A stretch of 9,601 nucleotides of DNA, from NCBI GenBank assembly GCA_964470845.1, contig CAYYEL010000085.1, forward strand, positions 1-9,601. Reading direction: 5' to 3'. The position numbers and the translations under genes are program-made. Below the pieces are notes generated by a model, which was not told where the DNA came from, did not search any database, and worked only from the letters and a program-made list of their open reading frames with translations. Positions 1 to 6,227 of this stretch are shown here, piece by piece. The DNA comes from HGM04593 sp964470845. Its GTDB lineage: Bacteria > Bacteroidota > Bacteroidia > Bacteroidales > Bacteroidaceae. Each line of letters starts with the position of its first letter. Positions within the stretch are counted from its first letter, which is position 1.

Positions 1-27
1 GGACCAAATTTATTTAATGTTTAACTC

Positions 28-47
28 GTCCCTAATTTTTATGGGAC
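28..47 (-). terminator. Weak hairpin downstream of the coiled-coil gene
   Basis: GTCCC (28-32) and GGGAC (43-47) form a 5-bp stem around a 10-nt A/T-rich loop, 15 bp beyond the stop of the minus-strand coiled-coil gene. The position suits a transcription terminator, but the stem is short and no clean T-tract follows on the minus strand. It could be a chance inverted repeat. Confidence 0.2.
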
Positions 48-61
48 ACTAATGACTTACT

Positions 62-985
62 TTATAAAACCAAACTAATAACAGCCGTTATTATTGCTAC
101 ACCAGAAATGCTCATACACCATATTAGACGCTTTTGAAGCACTGAAATATTTTTAGACAATACCTCTATTTGATTTTTTAACTGTTCTGAAACTTCTTCA
201 TTATATTTTTTGATAGAAGCCTCTAGTTGATTTCTTGTAAACTCAATTTCTTGTTTGTACGAGTTCTTTGTTATATTCAATTCATTATTACATAATTCTA
301 CAGTTTCTTTACACTCTTTTACACGAATTTCCAATTGTTTATTATATTCCGCTATTTCATTTTCAATTTGTTGTATGAATTCGCGTTCTTTATTACTTAT
401 TATTTCGTCAAGATGCTCAAATTTTTCTTCAGATTCAGAGATTCTGCTAAGAATCTCTGAACGTAAATCTTTAATTCGTTCTCTTAAAGTAATGGTTCTA
501 TTAAATGATTGTTCAAAAAGCCCTTCAACAATTTTGGAGTCCACGTTATACCGAACACAGAGTTCGTGTAATAAATTAGCAACAATTTCCTTAGAACAAT
601 CACTATCCTCGAGTTGTTTGTATAGGTCATTTTCAATAACGACTGTCATCTTTATCAATTCAAGAACAGCCTCTAAATTCTCACCATTACTTTGAAATGC
701 ACCAAGAGTACATTCTGCAAGATTTCTAATACAGTCTAATATATTATTAAAAGACGCTTCTATATCAGTTTTTTGGTATAATCCAAAAAACTTCTTGTTT
801 TTTACTATTGGTGAAGAAAAATCGGTAAGTTCTTTATAATTTTCTTGAAGTTCAATAAGACTATTATTAATTTTATTATTGAGTTCTGTCAGTTTCTTTG
901 ACTCTAAAAGTTCAATCTTATTTGCCAGATTTCTTCTTTCCGCAACTGTTGATGCAATTGTGATTTCGTTATTAAAAGTTTTCAT
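62..985 (-). CDS. Coiled-coil protein with C-terminal membrane anchor (unknown function)
   Basis: This 307-aa protein belongs to no family I recognise. Residues about 165-285 are rich in Glu, Lys, Gln, Asn and Leu with heptad-like spacing, as in a long coiled coil. Residues about 287-307 are a single hydrophobic segment ending at the C-terminus (LIWCMSISGV...), which predicts a tail-anchored inner-membrane protein with its bulk in the cytoplasm. There is no signal peptide. The N-terminal half (about 1-160) looks helical and soluble. The ATG lies inside the 3' end of the nuclease-like gene (14-bp overlap), so the two are probably translationally coupled and work together. Base composition is A/T-rich like the two genes before it. 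It may be a scaffold, sensor or membrane partner of the nuclease; that role is inferred from gene arrangement only. Confidence 0.8.
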   Translation of the reverse strand: MKTFNNEITIASTVAERRNLANKIELLESKKLTELNNKINNSLIELQENYKELTDFSSPIVKNKKFFGLYQKTDIEASFNNILDCIRNLAECTLGAFQSNGENLEAVLELIKMTVVIENDLYKQLEDSDCSKEIVANLLHELCVRYNVDSKIVEGLFEQSFNRTITLRERIKDLRSEILSRISESEEKFEHLDEIISNKEREFIQQIENEIAEYNKQLEIRVKECKETVELCNNELNITKNSYKQEIEFTRNQLEASIKKYNEEVSEQLKNQIEVLSKNISVLQKRLIWCMSISGVAIITAVISLVL

Positions 986-2765
986 CTTTATATTTATTTG
1001 CGATTTCGTTATATATACTGTTATTTTCTATTAAAGTCCGAGTTTCTTCGTTCAATACGCTTGTCCTATCCTTAATAGCTTTGATATTATCACGTGTCTG
1101 TTTAATTTCACAAATTATATCTCCAAAGAAATGGAATGTGTTACATAGATCTCTGCTTGACTTTAAAACAGTTATATTAGTTCTCAATTCATTAACAAAT
1201 ATAGATTGAGAACGAAGAAGGGATAGTTGCAACTGTGTATCCCTTACTTTCAAAGCGCCTTTAGTGTGATCAAAAAGCATTAGAACAATATTTGAGAATA
1301 TCCCAGCAAATAGTCCTGCTAAACATTCTGCAATAAAGGATGCAATATTAGCTGGAATTGCCATACTTAGTAATCCCTTTTCAATAATTTCATTCAAAGA
1401 GAATCCTAAAATTGCAACTGCTCCTGCTGATAGAATTTTTGCAGCTTCATATATTTTTTCCTGCCAAGAATACCCTTTACTTCGCAAAACGCTATAAGCA
1501 TTTCTTATAGAAGCGAACATTTGACGAATAACACTAAAAAGCCGTTTAAAAATACCTAATAGAAAATCATTGAGTGCATTGAGTAACTCAGTAGCTATTG
1601 CTCCACTAATATTCGCACCTATATTTTTTAGAATATTCATTGTTTTAGTTTTTATTTTCTTCCAACAAGCGCTCATAACGGTCTTGATATAAGTGGCAAA
1701 GCCTTGTTCTTGTATCAATTTTCTCTCCTCATAAAATGATGTAACTAAATTTGCAATAGCGTGTTTCATCAGGTCTTTTACAATAGATAATCCCACACCT
1801 TGTGCAGTTCTAATACCACGAACCTTGGCTTCGTGTTTTATGTATGCTATTTTTTCTTCACGTATATACAGCTGCATATCTTTCTCTGCTCCTTCTTTAC
1901 CTTTTAAAATATCTGATAATTTTGAGCAATAACCCATATGTGAAGAAGAATCATGTACATCTGTAGGAATCAAATACATTCCATCTCCTGTTTCATGGAT
2001 AGTTAGATGGTTACTTTCACGCCAACGCTTAGCTTCTGCTTTTGACTTAAAACCAAATCTTTCCACCAAAGCATTATCGAAAGCCTCAAAATTTTGTTTT
2101 CTAATATAGCCTGCTGCACTTTCAGCCTTACCTTCAGCAACGGCATTTTCATATCCTTTTTTAATTGTTTCTATATTAGGCATTGGAATTACAGGCCCTA
2201 TACGATAGTTTCTTAAACCTGACAAGGACTCAAGATTTTGTACAGGATCACGAGTTTTAATAGTATTACCTTCTCCATTAGAGGTTATAGTATTTGTCTT
2301 TAAACGTTGAGAATAAGCCTCTTTATACATTTTAAATTTGGCTTTGCCTGCCGCTGACATACCATTAGTATCTCCTATAACGTTTTTATCAAAAGGATTT
2401 TCTTTTGCATCTGCCATATTTCGAGTTTGCCAATTAGCATTAGATACTGCATCTACCGGTTTGCAACGTTTATCAATCTCAACATTATTCAAACCATTAA
2501 CATCAACAGGATTTTTGACAAGACTGAAAGTTTCCCCTGTATCTGTCATTGCATTGACATAATCTATTGCTCCCTTTTTTACAGCCTCCATTAAATCATA
2601 CATCAAATCATGACTGTCATCAATTTGTTGTTGAAACTCATTTATTTGGGACAATAATTGTTCTTCTTGTTCAGAAAGTATCTCATCAAATGTCTCTAAA
2701 GAGAAATTAGAATATTCTATCTCTAAATCAGAAACACACAAATAATCTTTATAATCTTCATTCAT
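972..2765 (-). CDS. Membrane-associated protein with HNH/endonuclease VII-like (WHH/LHH-type) nuclease motif
   Basis: 597 aa. Residues 253-278 read H-x3-H, then G-D-G-M-Y-L-I-P-T-D-V-H, then D-S-S-S-H-M-G, so the key histidines are H253, H257, H271 and H276. This matches the metal-binding core of HNH/endonuclease VII toxin nucleases of the WHH/LHH type, whose pattern is roughly 'HH...mqLvP.dlH....HtGG'. The N-terminal 250 residues include an acidic, coiled-coil-like stretch (about 25-65). Residues about 380-410 are amphipathic or hydrophobic, and 443-500 contain two likely membrane segments (LSAGAVAILGF and IASFIAECLAGLFAGIF regions). The tail (510-590) is helical. There is no signal peptide, Rhs or other export domain, so it is unlikely to be a classical secreted toxin. 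It starts 24 bp after the 144-aa gene and overlaps the coiled-coil gene by 14 bp. Inferred role: membrane-linked nucleic-acid cleavage in a defence or conflict setting. The nuclease motif is fairly convincing; the biological role is not established. Confidence 0.7.
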   Translation of the reverse strand: MNEDYKDYLCVSDLEIEYSNFSLETFDEILSEQEEQLLSQINEFQQQIDDSHDLMYDLMEAVKKGAIDYVNAMTDTGETFSLVKNPVDVNGLNNVEIDKRCKPVDAVSNANWQTRNMADAKENPFDKNVIGDTNGMSAAGKAKFKMYKEAYSQRLKTNTITSNGEGNTIKTRDPVQNLESLSGLRNYRIGPVIPMPNIETIKKGYENAVAEGKAESAAGYIRKQNFEAFDNALVERFGFKSKAEAKRWRESNHLTIHETGDGMYLIPTDVHDSSSHMGYCSKLSDILKGKEGAEKDMQLYIREEKIAYIKHEAKVRGIRTAQGVGLSIVKDLMKHAIANLVTSFYEERKLIQEQGFATYIKTVMSACWKKIKTKTMNILKNIGANISGAIATELLNALNDFLLGIFKRLFSVIRQMFASIRNAYSVLRSKGYSWQEKIYEAAKILSAGAVAILGFSLNEIIEKGLLSMAIPANIASFIAECLAGLFAGIFSNIVLMLFDHTKGALKVRDTQLQLSLLRSQSIFVNELRTNITVLKSSRDLCNTFHFFGDIICEIKQTRDNIKAIKDRTSVLNEETRTLIENNSIYNEIANKYKDENF

Positions 2766-2789
2766 AACAATTATATATTTTTGTATAAA

Positions 2790-3224
2790 TCATAGCATAG
2801 TTAAAACAATATCAACTGAGTCATTAGAGAATTTAATCTTACTTAGTGACGTAAATTCCCAAACCTTTTGAAACTCCTTTATTTGCAATGGATAAATATC
2901 AATTATTTTATTTTCTGAATCTATTTTTACGCCATTTGGAAGAGCATCTAAGAATCTAACTATTTTACAAACTAATAAGGAAGTAATATTTTCCAAATTG
3001 TCTATTAAATAATTACTATCATTAGAATCGTATAAAAAAGACACATGTTCTCTACTAATTGTTTTGAGTTGCAATTTAATAGTCACCTTAGGTAAAAGTC
3101 TCGCCGGCTTATAGCCAGCTTCAATTGTCCTCTCATCAATAGTTGAAATATCGATTCTTACTCGGTATTTCTTCTGAATAAACTCTATTATCTCGTCATA
3201 ATATAAAGCGGCCTTCATAACCAT
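2790..3224 (-). CDS. Hypothetical protein, 144 aa
   Basis: I do not recognise this protein. It is a soluble mixed alpha/beta sequence with one cysteine (Cys86), no signal peptide and no membrane segment. A Lys/Arg-containing alternating stretch (residues 45-56, LPKVTIKLQLK) suggests a beta strand, followed by a helix rich in Leu and Ile (about 72-94). The ATG at 3224 follows the DUF1232 stop by 17 bp, and a second in-frame ATG lies two codons later (3218). The next gene, the nuclease-like protein, begins 24 bp after its stop. Such packing suggests one operon. It could be a regulator, adaptor or protective partner of the nuclease, but nothing in the sequence decides this. Its composition is A/T-rich like the two genes after it and unlike the DUF1232 gene before it. 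Confidence 0.7.
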   Translation of the reverse strand: MVMKAALYYDEIIEFIQKKYRVRIDISTIDERTIEAGYKPARLLPKVTIKLQLKTISREHVSFLYDSNDSNYLIDNLENITSLLVCKIVRFLDALPNGVKIDSENKIIDIYPLQIKEFQKVWEFTSLSKIKFSNDSVDIVLTML

Positions 3225-3241
3225 TCCACTTTTAGATATTA

Positions 3242-3628
3242 TTACTCCAACTCTTTTTTGTCGTAATTACCGAACCAATCTTTCAGTTTTTCCTGTGCCT
3301 GCGCCTTCACATCGGCGTCTATACAATCGAGTTTTTTAATAATCCCACACATTACAGCGAGGTCGTCGCCATAACCAATGAGAATCATAAAATCGGGGAT
3401 AATGTCAATGGGGAGGATAAAATATCCCAATGCACCTATTATAAGCACCTTCTCTGATATTGACACATTATCCGACTGCAAGGCATAAAAAAGCAACAAA
3501 GCGTAATAAATTACCTTAATTCCGGCCTTCTTTGCAACTGAACCAATTTTTTCCCAGAAGCCACTCTCGGTGTACTCTTTCTCGTACTTACCAAGTTCTA
3601 TTTTGTTTTCATCAAATTTTTCACTCAT
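3242..3628 (-). CDS. DUF1232 (YkvA-like) small membrane protein
   Basis: 128 aa. Residues 69-90 carry the hallmark of the DUF1232/YkvA family: the pattern 'YFILPIDIIPDF' followed by 'GYGDDLAV', matching the usual [S/L]PIDLIPD-x-GY-x-DDL. A hydrophobic stretch (38-50) precedes the domain and another (62-74) overlaps its start, so it is probably an inner-membrane protein. The family's biochemical function is unknown. The start at 3628 is preceded on its strand by an A-rich tract (caaaaactact). It sits 65 bp after the DUF6140-like gene and 17 bp before the 144-aa gene, all on one strand. Its codons are richer in G and C than those of the three genes downstream, so it may be an older resident of the locus. 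Confidence 0.85.
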   Translation of the reverse strand: MSEKFDENKIELGKYEKEYTESGFWEKIGSVAKKAGIKVIYYALLLFYALQSDNVSISEKVLIIGALGYFILPIDIIPDFMILIGYGDDLAVMCGIIKKLDCIDADVKAQAQEKLKDWFGNYDKKELE

Positions 3629-3693
3629 AGTAGTTTTTGTTTAAAGGTTAATATAATTTCTATTCTAAGCGTTTGTTATTATTTAATGAAGAC

Positions 3694-3918
3694 TCACCCA
3701 ACTCTTTCCACGTCAAGATACACCATACTCAGTGCTCCAATGCGTTGAATATCCACCCCATACACACGCATAAAAGCATTGGCAACCGCCTGACGTCCAT
3801 CGCTAAGCGTTAGCGGGTTACTCATTGAGTTTGTTACCACATCTACCGACATTCCACGCTCAATGCGTATGCCACCCGATAGTTTCGATTGTTTCACTGT
3901 AATTCTGAATAAAGGCAT
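3694..3918 (-). CDS. Small conserved Bacteroidales protein, DUF6140-like
   Basis: 74 aa. The sequence begins MPLFRITVKQSK, continues with GIRIERGMSVDVVTN, and ends in a block around 'AFMRVYGVDIQRIGAL'. This fits my memory of the short Bacteroidota family DUF6140, whose members start 'M-x-LFRITVK' and contain 'G-M-S-V-[DE]-V' and 'YG-[VI]-D'. Its function is unknown. There is no signal peptide or membrane segment. It is the first gene of the minus-strand run, 65 bp before the DUF1232 gene. A -7-like box (TAGATTTG) lies about 125 bp upstream. The family assignment is from recall, not a search; that it is a real gene is well supported by the strongly protein-like sequence. Confidence 0.75.
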   Translation of the reverse strand: MPLFRITVKQSKLSGGIRIERGMSVDVVTNSMSNPLTLSDGRQAVANAFMRVYGVDIQRIGALSMVYLDVERVG

Positions 3919-3952
3919 AGTAATAAATATTTATATTAAACAATTTTTATCT

Positions 3953-3976
3953 TAGAAACTGATTGAATTTCTAAAA
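3953..3976. repeat. Short inverted repeat in the leader of the DUF6140-like gene
   Basis: TTAGAAA and TTTCTAA flank a 9-nt spacer, making a 7-bp A/T-rich stem within the 5' leader, about 40 bp before the start codon of the DUF6140-like gene. It is weak and may be accidental in A/T-rich DNA. Confidence 0.2.
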
Positions 3977-4041
3977 AATATTTTCTTATAGAAGCCGTAT
4001 GTTTCGCCATTTTTTATATTCAAACTGCTTCTTAATTTTTG

Positions 4042-4049
4042 CAAATCTA
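4042..4049 (-). promoter_or_regulatory. Putative Bacteroidota -7 box for the DUF6140-DUF1232 operon
   Basis: On the minus strand this reads TAGATTTG, a full match to TAnnTTTG. It lies about 125 bp upstream of the ATG at 3918. The nearest TTG-like -33 candidate (minus-strand ATTG at 4078-4075) is 25 bp away instead of the usual 19-21, and a G7 tract lies between them. Confidence 0.35.
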
Positions 4050-4224
4050 TATATAAAAGCCCATTTTACCCCCCCAATTGTTAAATAAAGTTAAACTCCA
4101 ACCGTTTAAACAAAAATAGAGAGGCGCAGACCATTGTCTTTCACTCACCGAAATACAGGCATCGCCAAACACCCAAGAGAAGATGAATCAAAAGAAACAA
4201 TAACCCACGCCGTTGGTATATACG

Positions 4225-4244
4225 ACAATACAGGTCTGTATTGT
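4225..4244. repeat. 20-bp inverted repeat (operator or hairpin)
   Basis: ACAATACAG (4225-4233) and CTGTATTGT (4236-4244) are perfect reverse complements separated by GT. An outer pair, GTATA (4216-4220) and TATAC (4248-4252), extends the dyad over 37 bp with an internal mismatch. No T-tract follows on either strand, so a terminator is unlikely; a protein-binding dyad or leader hairpin is more plausible. Confidence 0.45.
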
Positions 4245-4340
4245 GTTTATACAAACAGATGAGCGCCGTGCTTCTCTACCCCTTCTCTTTTTTGAAATTG
4301 GCGATTTCGTATTTCGGGACAAAGCAAAAAACGCTTTACA

Positions 4341-4463
4341 TAAACTGCGCGACCATCATCAGGCCGACCAAGGCAAATATTATGCAAACGAGCGAAATAA
4401 TATCAAGCTTGCTTGAATATTTCAAAACGAGTGCAGCATATATTCGCCGACCAAGGCAAATAT
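4341..4463. repeat. Degenerate copy of the 83-bp repeat family, with an 18-bp exact repeat
   Basis: The 18-mer GCCGACCAAGGCAAATAT occurs at 4363-4380 and again at 4446-4463, exactly 83 bp apart. The full unit 4373-4455 aligns along its length with the tandem units at 9421-9585: 'AACGAGC', the core 'CAAGCTTGCTTG' (in 4403-4416), 'ACGAGTGCAG' and 'ATTCG' stand at corresponding positions with a single 1-nt gap. The part at 4341-4372 looks like the right end of a preceding, more eroded unit. Confidence 0.6.
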
Positions 4464-4526
4464 AGCGAAATTTAAGAATATAAAAACCATTTCATCCATT
4501 TTTATATCTGCCATCGCTATATTTCC
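4455..4526. repeat. Long nested imperfect hairpin
   Basis: The outer arms are GGCAAATATAGCGA (4455-4468) and TCGCTATATTTCC (4514-4526), complementary over 13 bp with one bulged C. The inner arms are ATATAAAAA (4478-4486) and TTTTTATAT (4499-4507), a perfect 9-bp stem with a 12-nt loop. Together they form a 72-nt elongated hairpin directly at the edge of the degenerate 83-bp repeat. Possible identities are a structured RNA, a MITE-like remnant, or a protein-binding site. Confidence 0.45.
4457..4464 (-). promoter_or_regulatory. Putative -7 box within the degenerate repeat
   Basis: On the minus strand this reads TATATTTG, a full TAnnTTTG match. It stands at the same place in the repeat unit as the TATCTTTG boxes of the array at 9421-9601. 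No clear -33 element was found, and the next minus-strand gene starts more than 500 bp away. Confidence 0.25.
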
Positions 4527-4593
4527 CCCAATAAACACGTTTTTCCACACAACGCTCATTCTGTTACGGGCTACTGATCTTGCCTATCCCACC

Positions 4594-4626
4594 AAAAAAT
4601 GAGCTGCGTAAAGTTAGGCAACTCAT
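4594..4626 (-). terminator. Terminator-like hairpin on the minus strand with no known upstream gene
   Basis: Read on the minus strand, ATGAGTTGC (4626-4618) pairs with GCAGCTCAT (4607-4599) as a 9-bp stem that includes one U-G wobble, around a 10-nt loop. Six T residues (4599-4594) overlap and follow the stem end. On the plus strand the same position is a C-A mismatch and no T-run follows, so the signal favours the minus strand. No minus-strand gene is seen before it; it could end a small RNA or antisense transcript arising near the 475-aa promoter. Confidence 0.4.
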
Positions 4627-4743
4627 ATAACAAACGAGACAATTTTTACATAGATAAAAAGGCACACTGCAAGGTTGCACCAAAAACTCCCACACTTGGT
4701 ACAATTATCCCCCTCACAAAAAACGCCGTAAATTTATATTTTG

Positions 4744-4751
4744 TATCTTCG
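4744..4751 (+). promoter_or_regulatory. Promoter -7 box of the 475-aa gene
   Basis: TATCTTCG, followed by TAGCAAA, differs by one base from the Bacteroidota -7 consensus TAnnTTTG. It places the transcript start near 4757 and gives a leader of about 35 nt before the ATG at 4793. No good TTTG -33 element is visible at 19-21 bp upstream. Confidence 0.5.
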
Positions 4752-4792
4752 TAGCAAATACATTACTTTTATAGCGACAAAAAAAATCTACT

Positions 4793-6220
4793 ATGAATCA
4801 ACGCCAACAAATATTACAAGTACTTTTCGAGAACAAAGTATTCGAGGGCAACATCAGCGAGCTTGCACGCACCTTGGGTTATTCCGAAAAGAGCCACAGC
4901 CGCAGCACCATCAACCGCATAAAAAATTCCGAGGTTGTTCTGACAGACAGAAAAATAGATGACATTTACACGAAGATAAAAGAAGAATATCAGATAGATG
5001 ACGACGATTTTATAACCATTGCCAAGAGTGTCGAATATGGAAAGAGCCTCTACCGCCTGCTGCGCGAGGCCAATGGAATTGACGAGAATTGGTACAACAC
5101 TGCTTTCGACGCCATTGTAACCGAGAATTACTCGGCTGTACCCCAAATGAGTGAAAGACTTACAAACGAGCTGCAAGAGATGAAATTGCAAGAGCCCGAA
5201 ATCTATTTCGCTACACTTGCCTACCTATATATTATATATAAAGGAATATCTCCCTACACCGTCAAAGGGCGAAAAACCTTGTCCAAACAACTCAACGACC
5301 TCAACACACTGCTCTACAAACTTTATCCCGGCAGCAGCCGTTCCTACGAAGCTACAAAAGAGAGCATAAAGATTTCCCTTGCCGAGGAACACCAATCAAT
5401 CCTTGGATACATCTACAACCTAAGACACATTATCCGAGGCTACGTCGATAATGCCTATTTTGAAAGTTTTCTGCGCGAGATGGGTATTCTGTTCGATGTA
5501 GGCGAAGACTCCTTTTGGATTGTTCCGGACGACACATTCCGCGAGGGCTGTATTCTGTGGTTTCTGAGCGTAATTCCAACAAAGTCGATACACCACGGCG
5601 CATATACAGCAATGAAACTGCAAGCCCGAAGCAGTGCCATCGACTCGTTCGAGCTTATAGAGGCCTACAATATAATGTTCATAATCAACGCCACTTACGA
5701 CAATTTTCCCCTGATGCAAGCATATGAAATTTGCACAGGAAAAATTGAATATGCACAATTCAACTACAACACAGAGACACGCAGGCTCGAACTTACATTT
5801 GACGACAGTCTTCCGGCAACATTCAATCTGCCCCCTGTTCTCAAATGCCTGAACCTCGACAACCCCAAAGGGAAAGACGAGAAAATCTGGGCGAATATCG
5901 CGAACAAATTATCCGACGACAGACGCAGGAAATTCATCCTCACAGCCATTAACTCATCGTCTAACAGCAACTTCGAGTATCTTAGCGAGTACGATGTAAG
6001 CAACGTAAGCATCGACCGTATGAACCTTACCGTTACCATCGAGAATAAGGATGAGGAAAAAAGCTACTCAATCCCCACCGACACCTACACATTCTTCGAG
6101 CAACTAACGCCATCCGAATTTGCTTCGGTTGTACGCTACAAGGACACCGGCGAGCTTGCTATCGCTTGGAACGACCTTGGACAGACAGTACCGCTCCAAG
6201 AGTTTATAGAAAAGGAGTAA
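4793..6220 (+). CDS. Hypothetical protein, 475 aa, possible N-terminal helix-turn-helix
   Basis: I do not recognise the family. Residues about 3-60 resemble a compact helical DNA-binding unit: 'ISELARTLGY' is followed by a polar turn (SEKSHSRS) and then 'TINRIKNSEVVLTDRKID', similar in layout to XRE-type helix-turn-helix proteins. Residues 60-330 look largely helical with scattered aromatic residues, and 330-475 look like a mixed beta-rich domain. There is no signal peptide or clear membrane helix. The ATG is preceded by an A-rich stretch (acaaaaaaaatctact), usual for this phylum, and by a -7 box about 45 bp upstream. It is a single-gene unit: divergent from the DUF6140-like gene and convergent with the secreted protein, with a strong terminator 8 bp after its stop. 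It might be a transcriptional regulator with a large sensory part; the DNA-binding assignment is tentative. Confidence 0.75.
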   Translation: MNQRQQILQVLFENKVFEGNISELARTLGYSEKSHSRSTINRIKNSEVVLTDRKIDDIYTKIKEEYQIDDDDFITIAKSVEYGKSLYRLLREANGIDENWYNTAFDAIVTENYSAVPQMSERLTNELQEMKLQEPEIYFATLAYLYIIYKGISPYTVKGRKTLSKQLNDLNTLLYKLYPGSSRSYEATKESIKISLAEEHQSILGYIYNLRHIIRGYVDNAYFESFLREMGILFDVGEDSFWIVPDDTFREGCILWFLSVIPTKSIHHGAYTAMKLQARSSAIDSFELIEAYNIMFIINATYDNFPLMQAYEICTGKIEYAQFNYNTETRRLELTFDDSLPATFNLPPVLKCLNLDNPKGKDEKIWANIANKLSDDRRRKFILTAINSSSNSNFEYLSEYDVSNVSIDRMNLTVTIENKDEEKSYSIPTDTYTFFEQLTPSEFASVVRYKDTGELAIAWNDLGQTVPLQEFIEKE

Positions 6221-6227
6221 TTATACA

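Larger units (their letters stand above)
3919..4792. other. Gene-free regulatory/repeat region
   Basis: About 870 bp lie between the divergent DUF6140-like and 475-aa genes with no convincing protein-coding gene. Short open frames on the plus strand near 4213-4465 have no protein-like composition and cross the repeats. The region holds putative minus-strand -7 boxes (4042-4049, 4457-4464), a run of seven C (4069-4075), a 20-bp inverted repeat (4225-4244), degenerate 83-bp repeats (about 4341-4463), a long nested hairpin (4455-4526), a terminator-like hairpin for the minus strand (4594-4626) and the promoter of the 475-aa gene (4744-4751). The sequence is A/T-rich and could hide a small RNA. 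Confidence 0.7.

Noticed and set aside
2790..3224. 144-aa protein as an immunity protein for the nuclease
   Set aside because: It lies upstream of the nuclease-like gene, matches no immunity family I know, and the nuclease lacks export domains, so the claim would be a guess.
3966..3980. 15-bp identity AATTTCTAAAAAATA with 7041-7055
   Set aside because: It is an A/T-only-type sequence in an A/T-rich genome, with no similarity in the flanks.
4183..4203. Six-codon open frame MNQKKQ resembling the start of the 475-aa protein (MNQRQQ)
   Set aside because: The similarity is only a few codons, there is no leader-peptide context, and it lies about 600 bp from the gene.
4213..4465. Two overlapping plus-strand open frames of 67 and 74 aa
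   Set aside because: They run through the inverted repeat and the degenerate repeat, overlap in different frames, and have no protein-like composition or promoter.
4814..6039. Several antisense open frames opposite the 475-aa gene
   Set aside because: They have no promoter or terminator of their own and low-complexity translations; the plus-strand frame is continuous, starts behind a -7 box and ends at a terminator.
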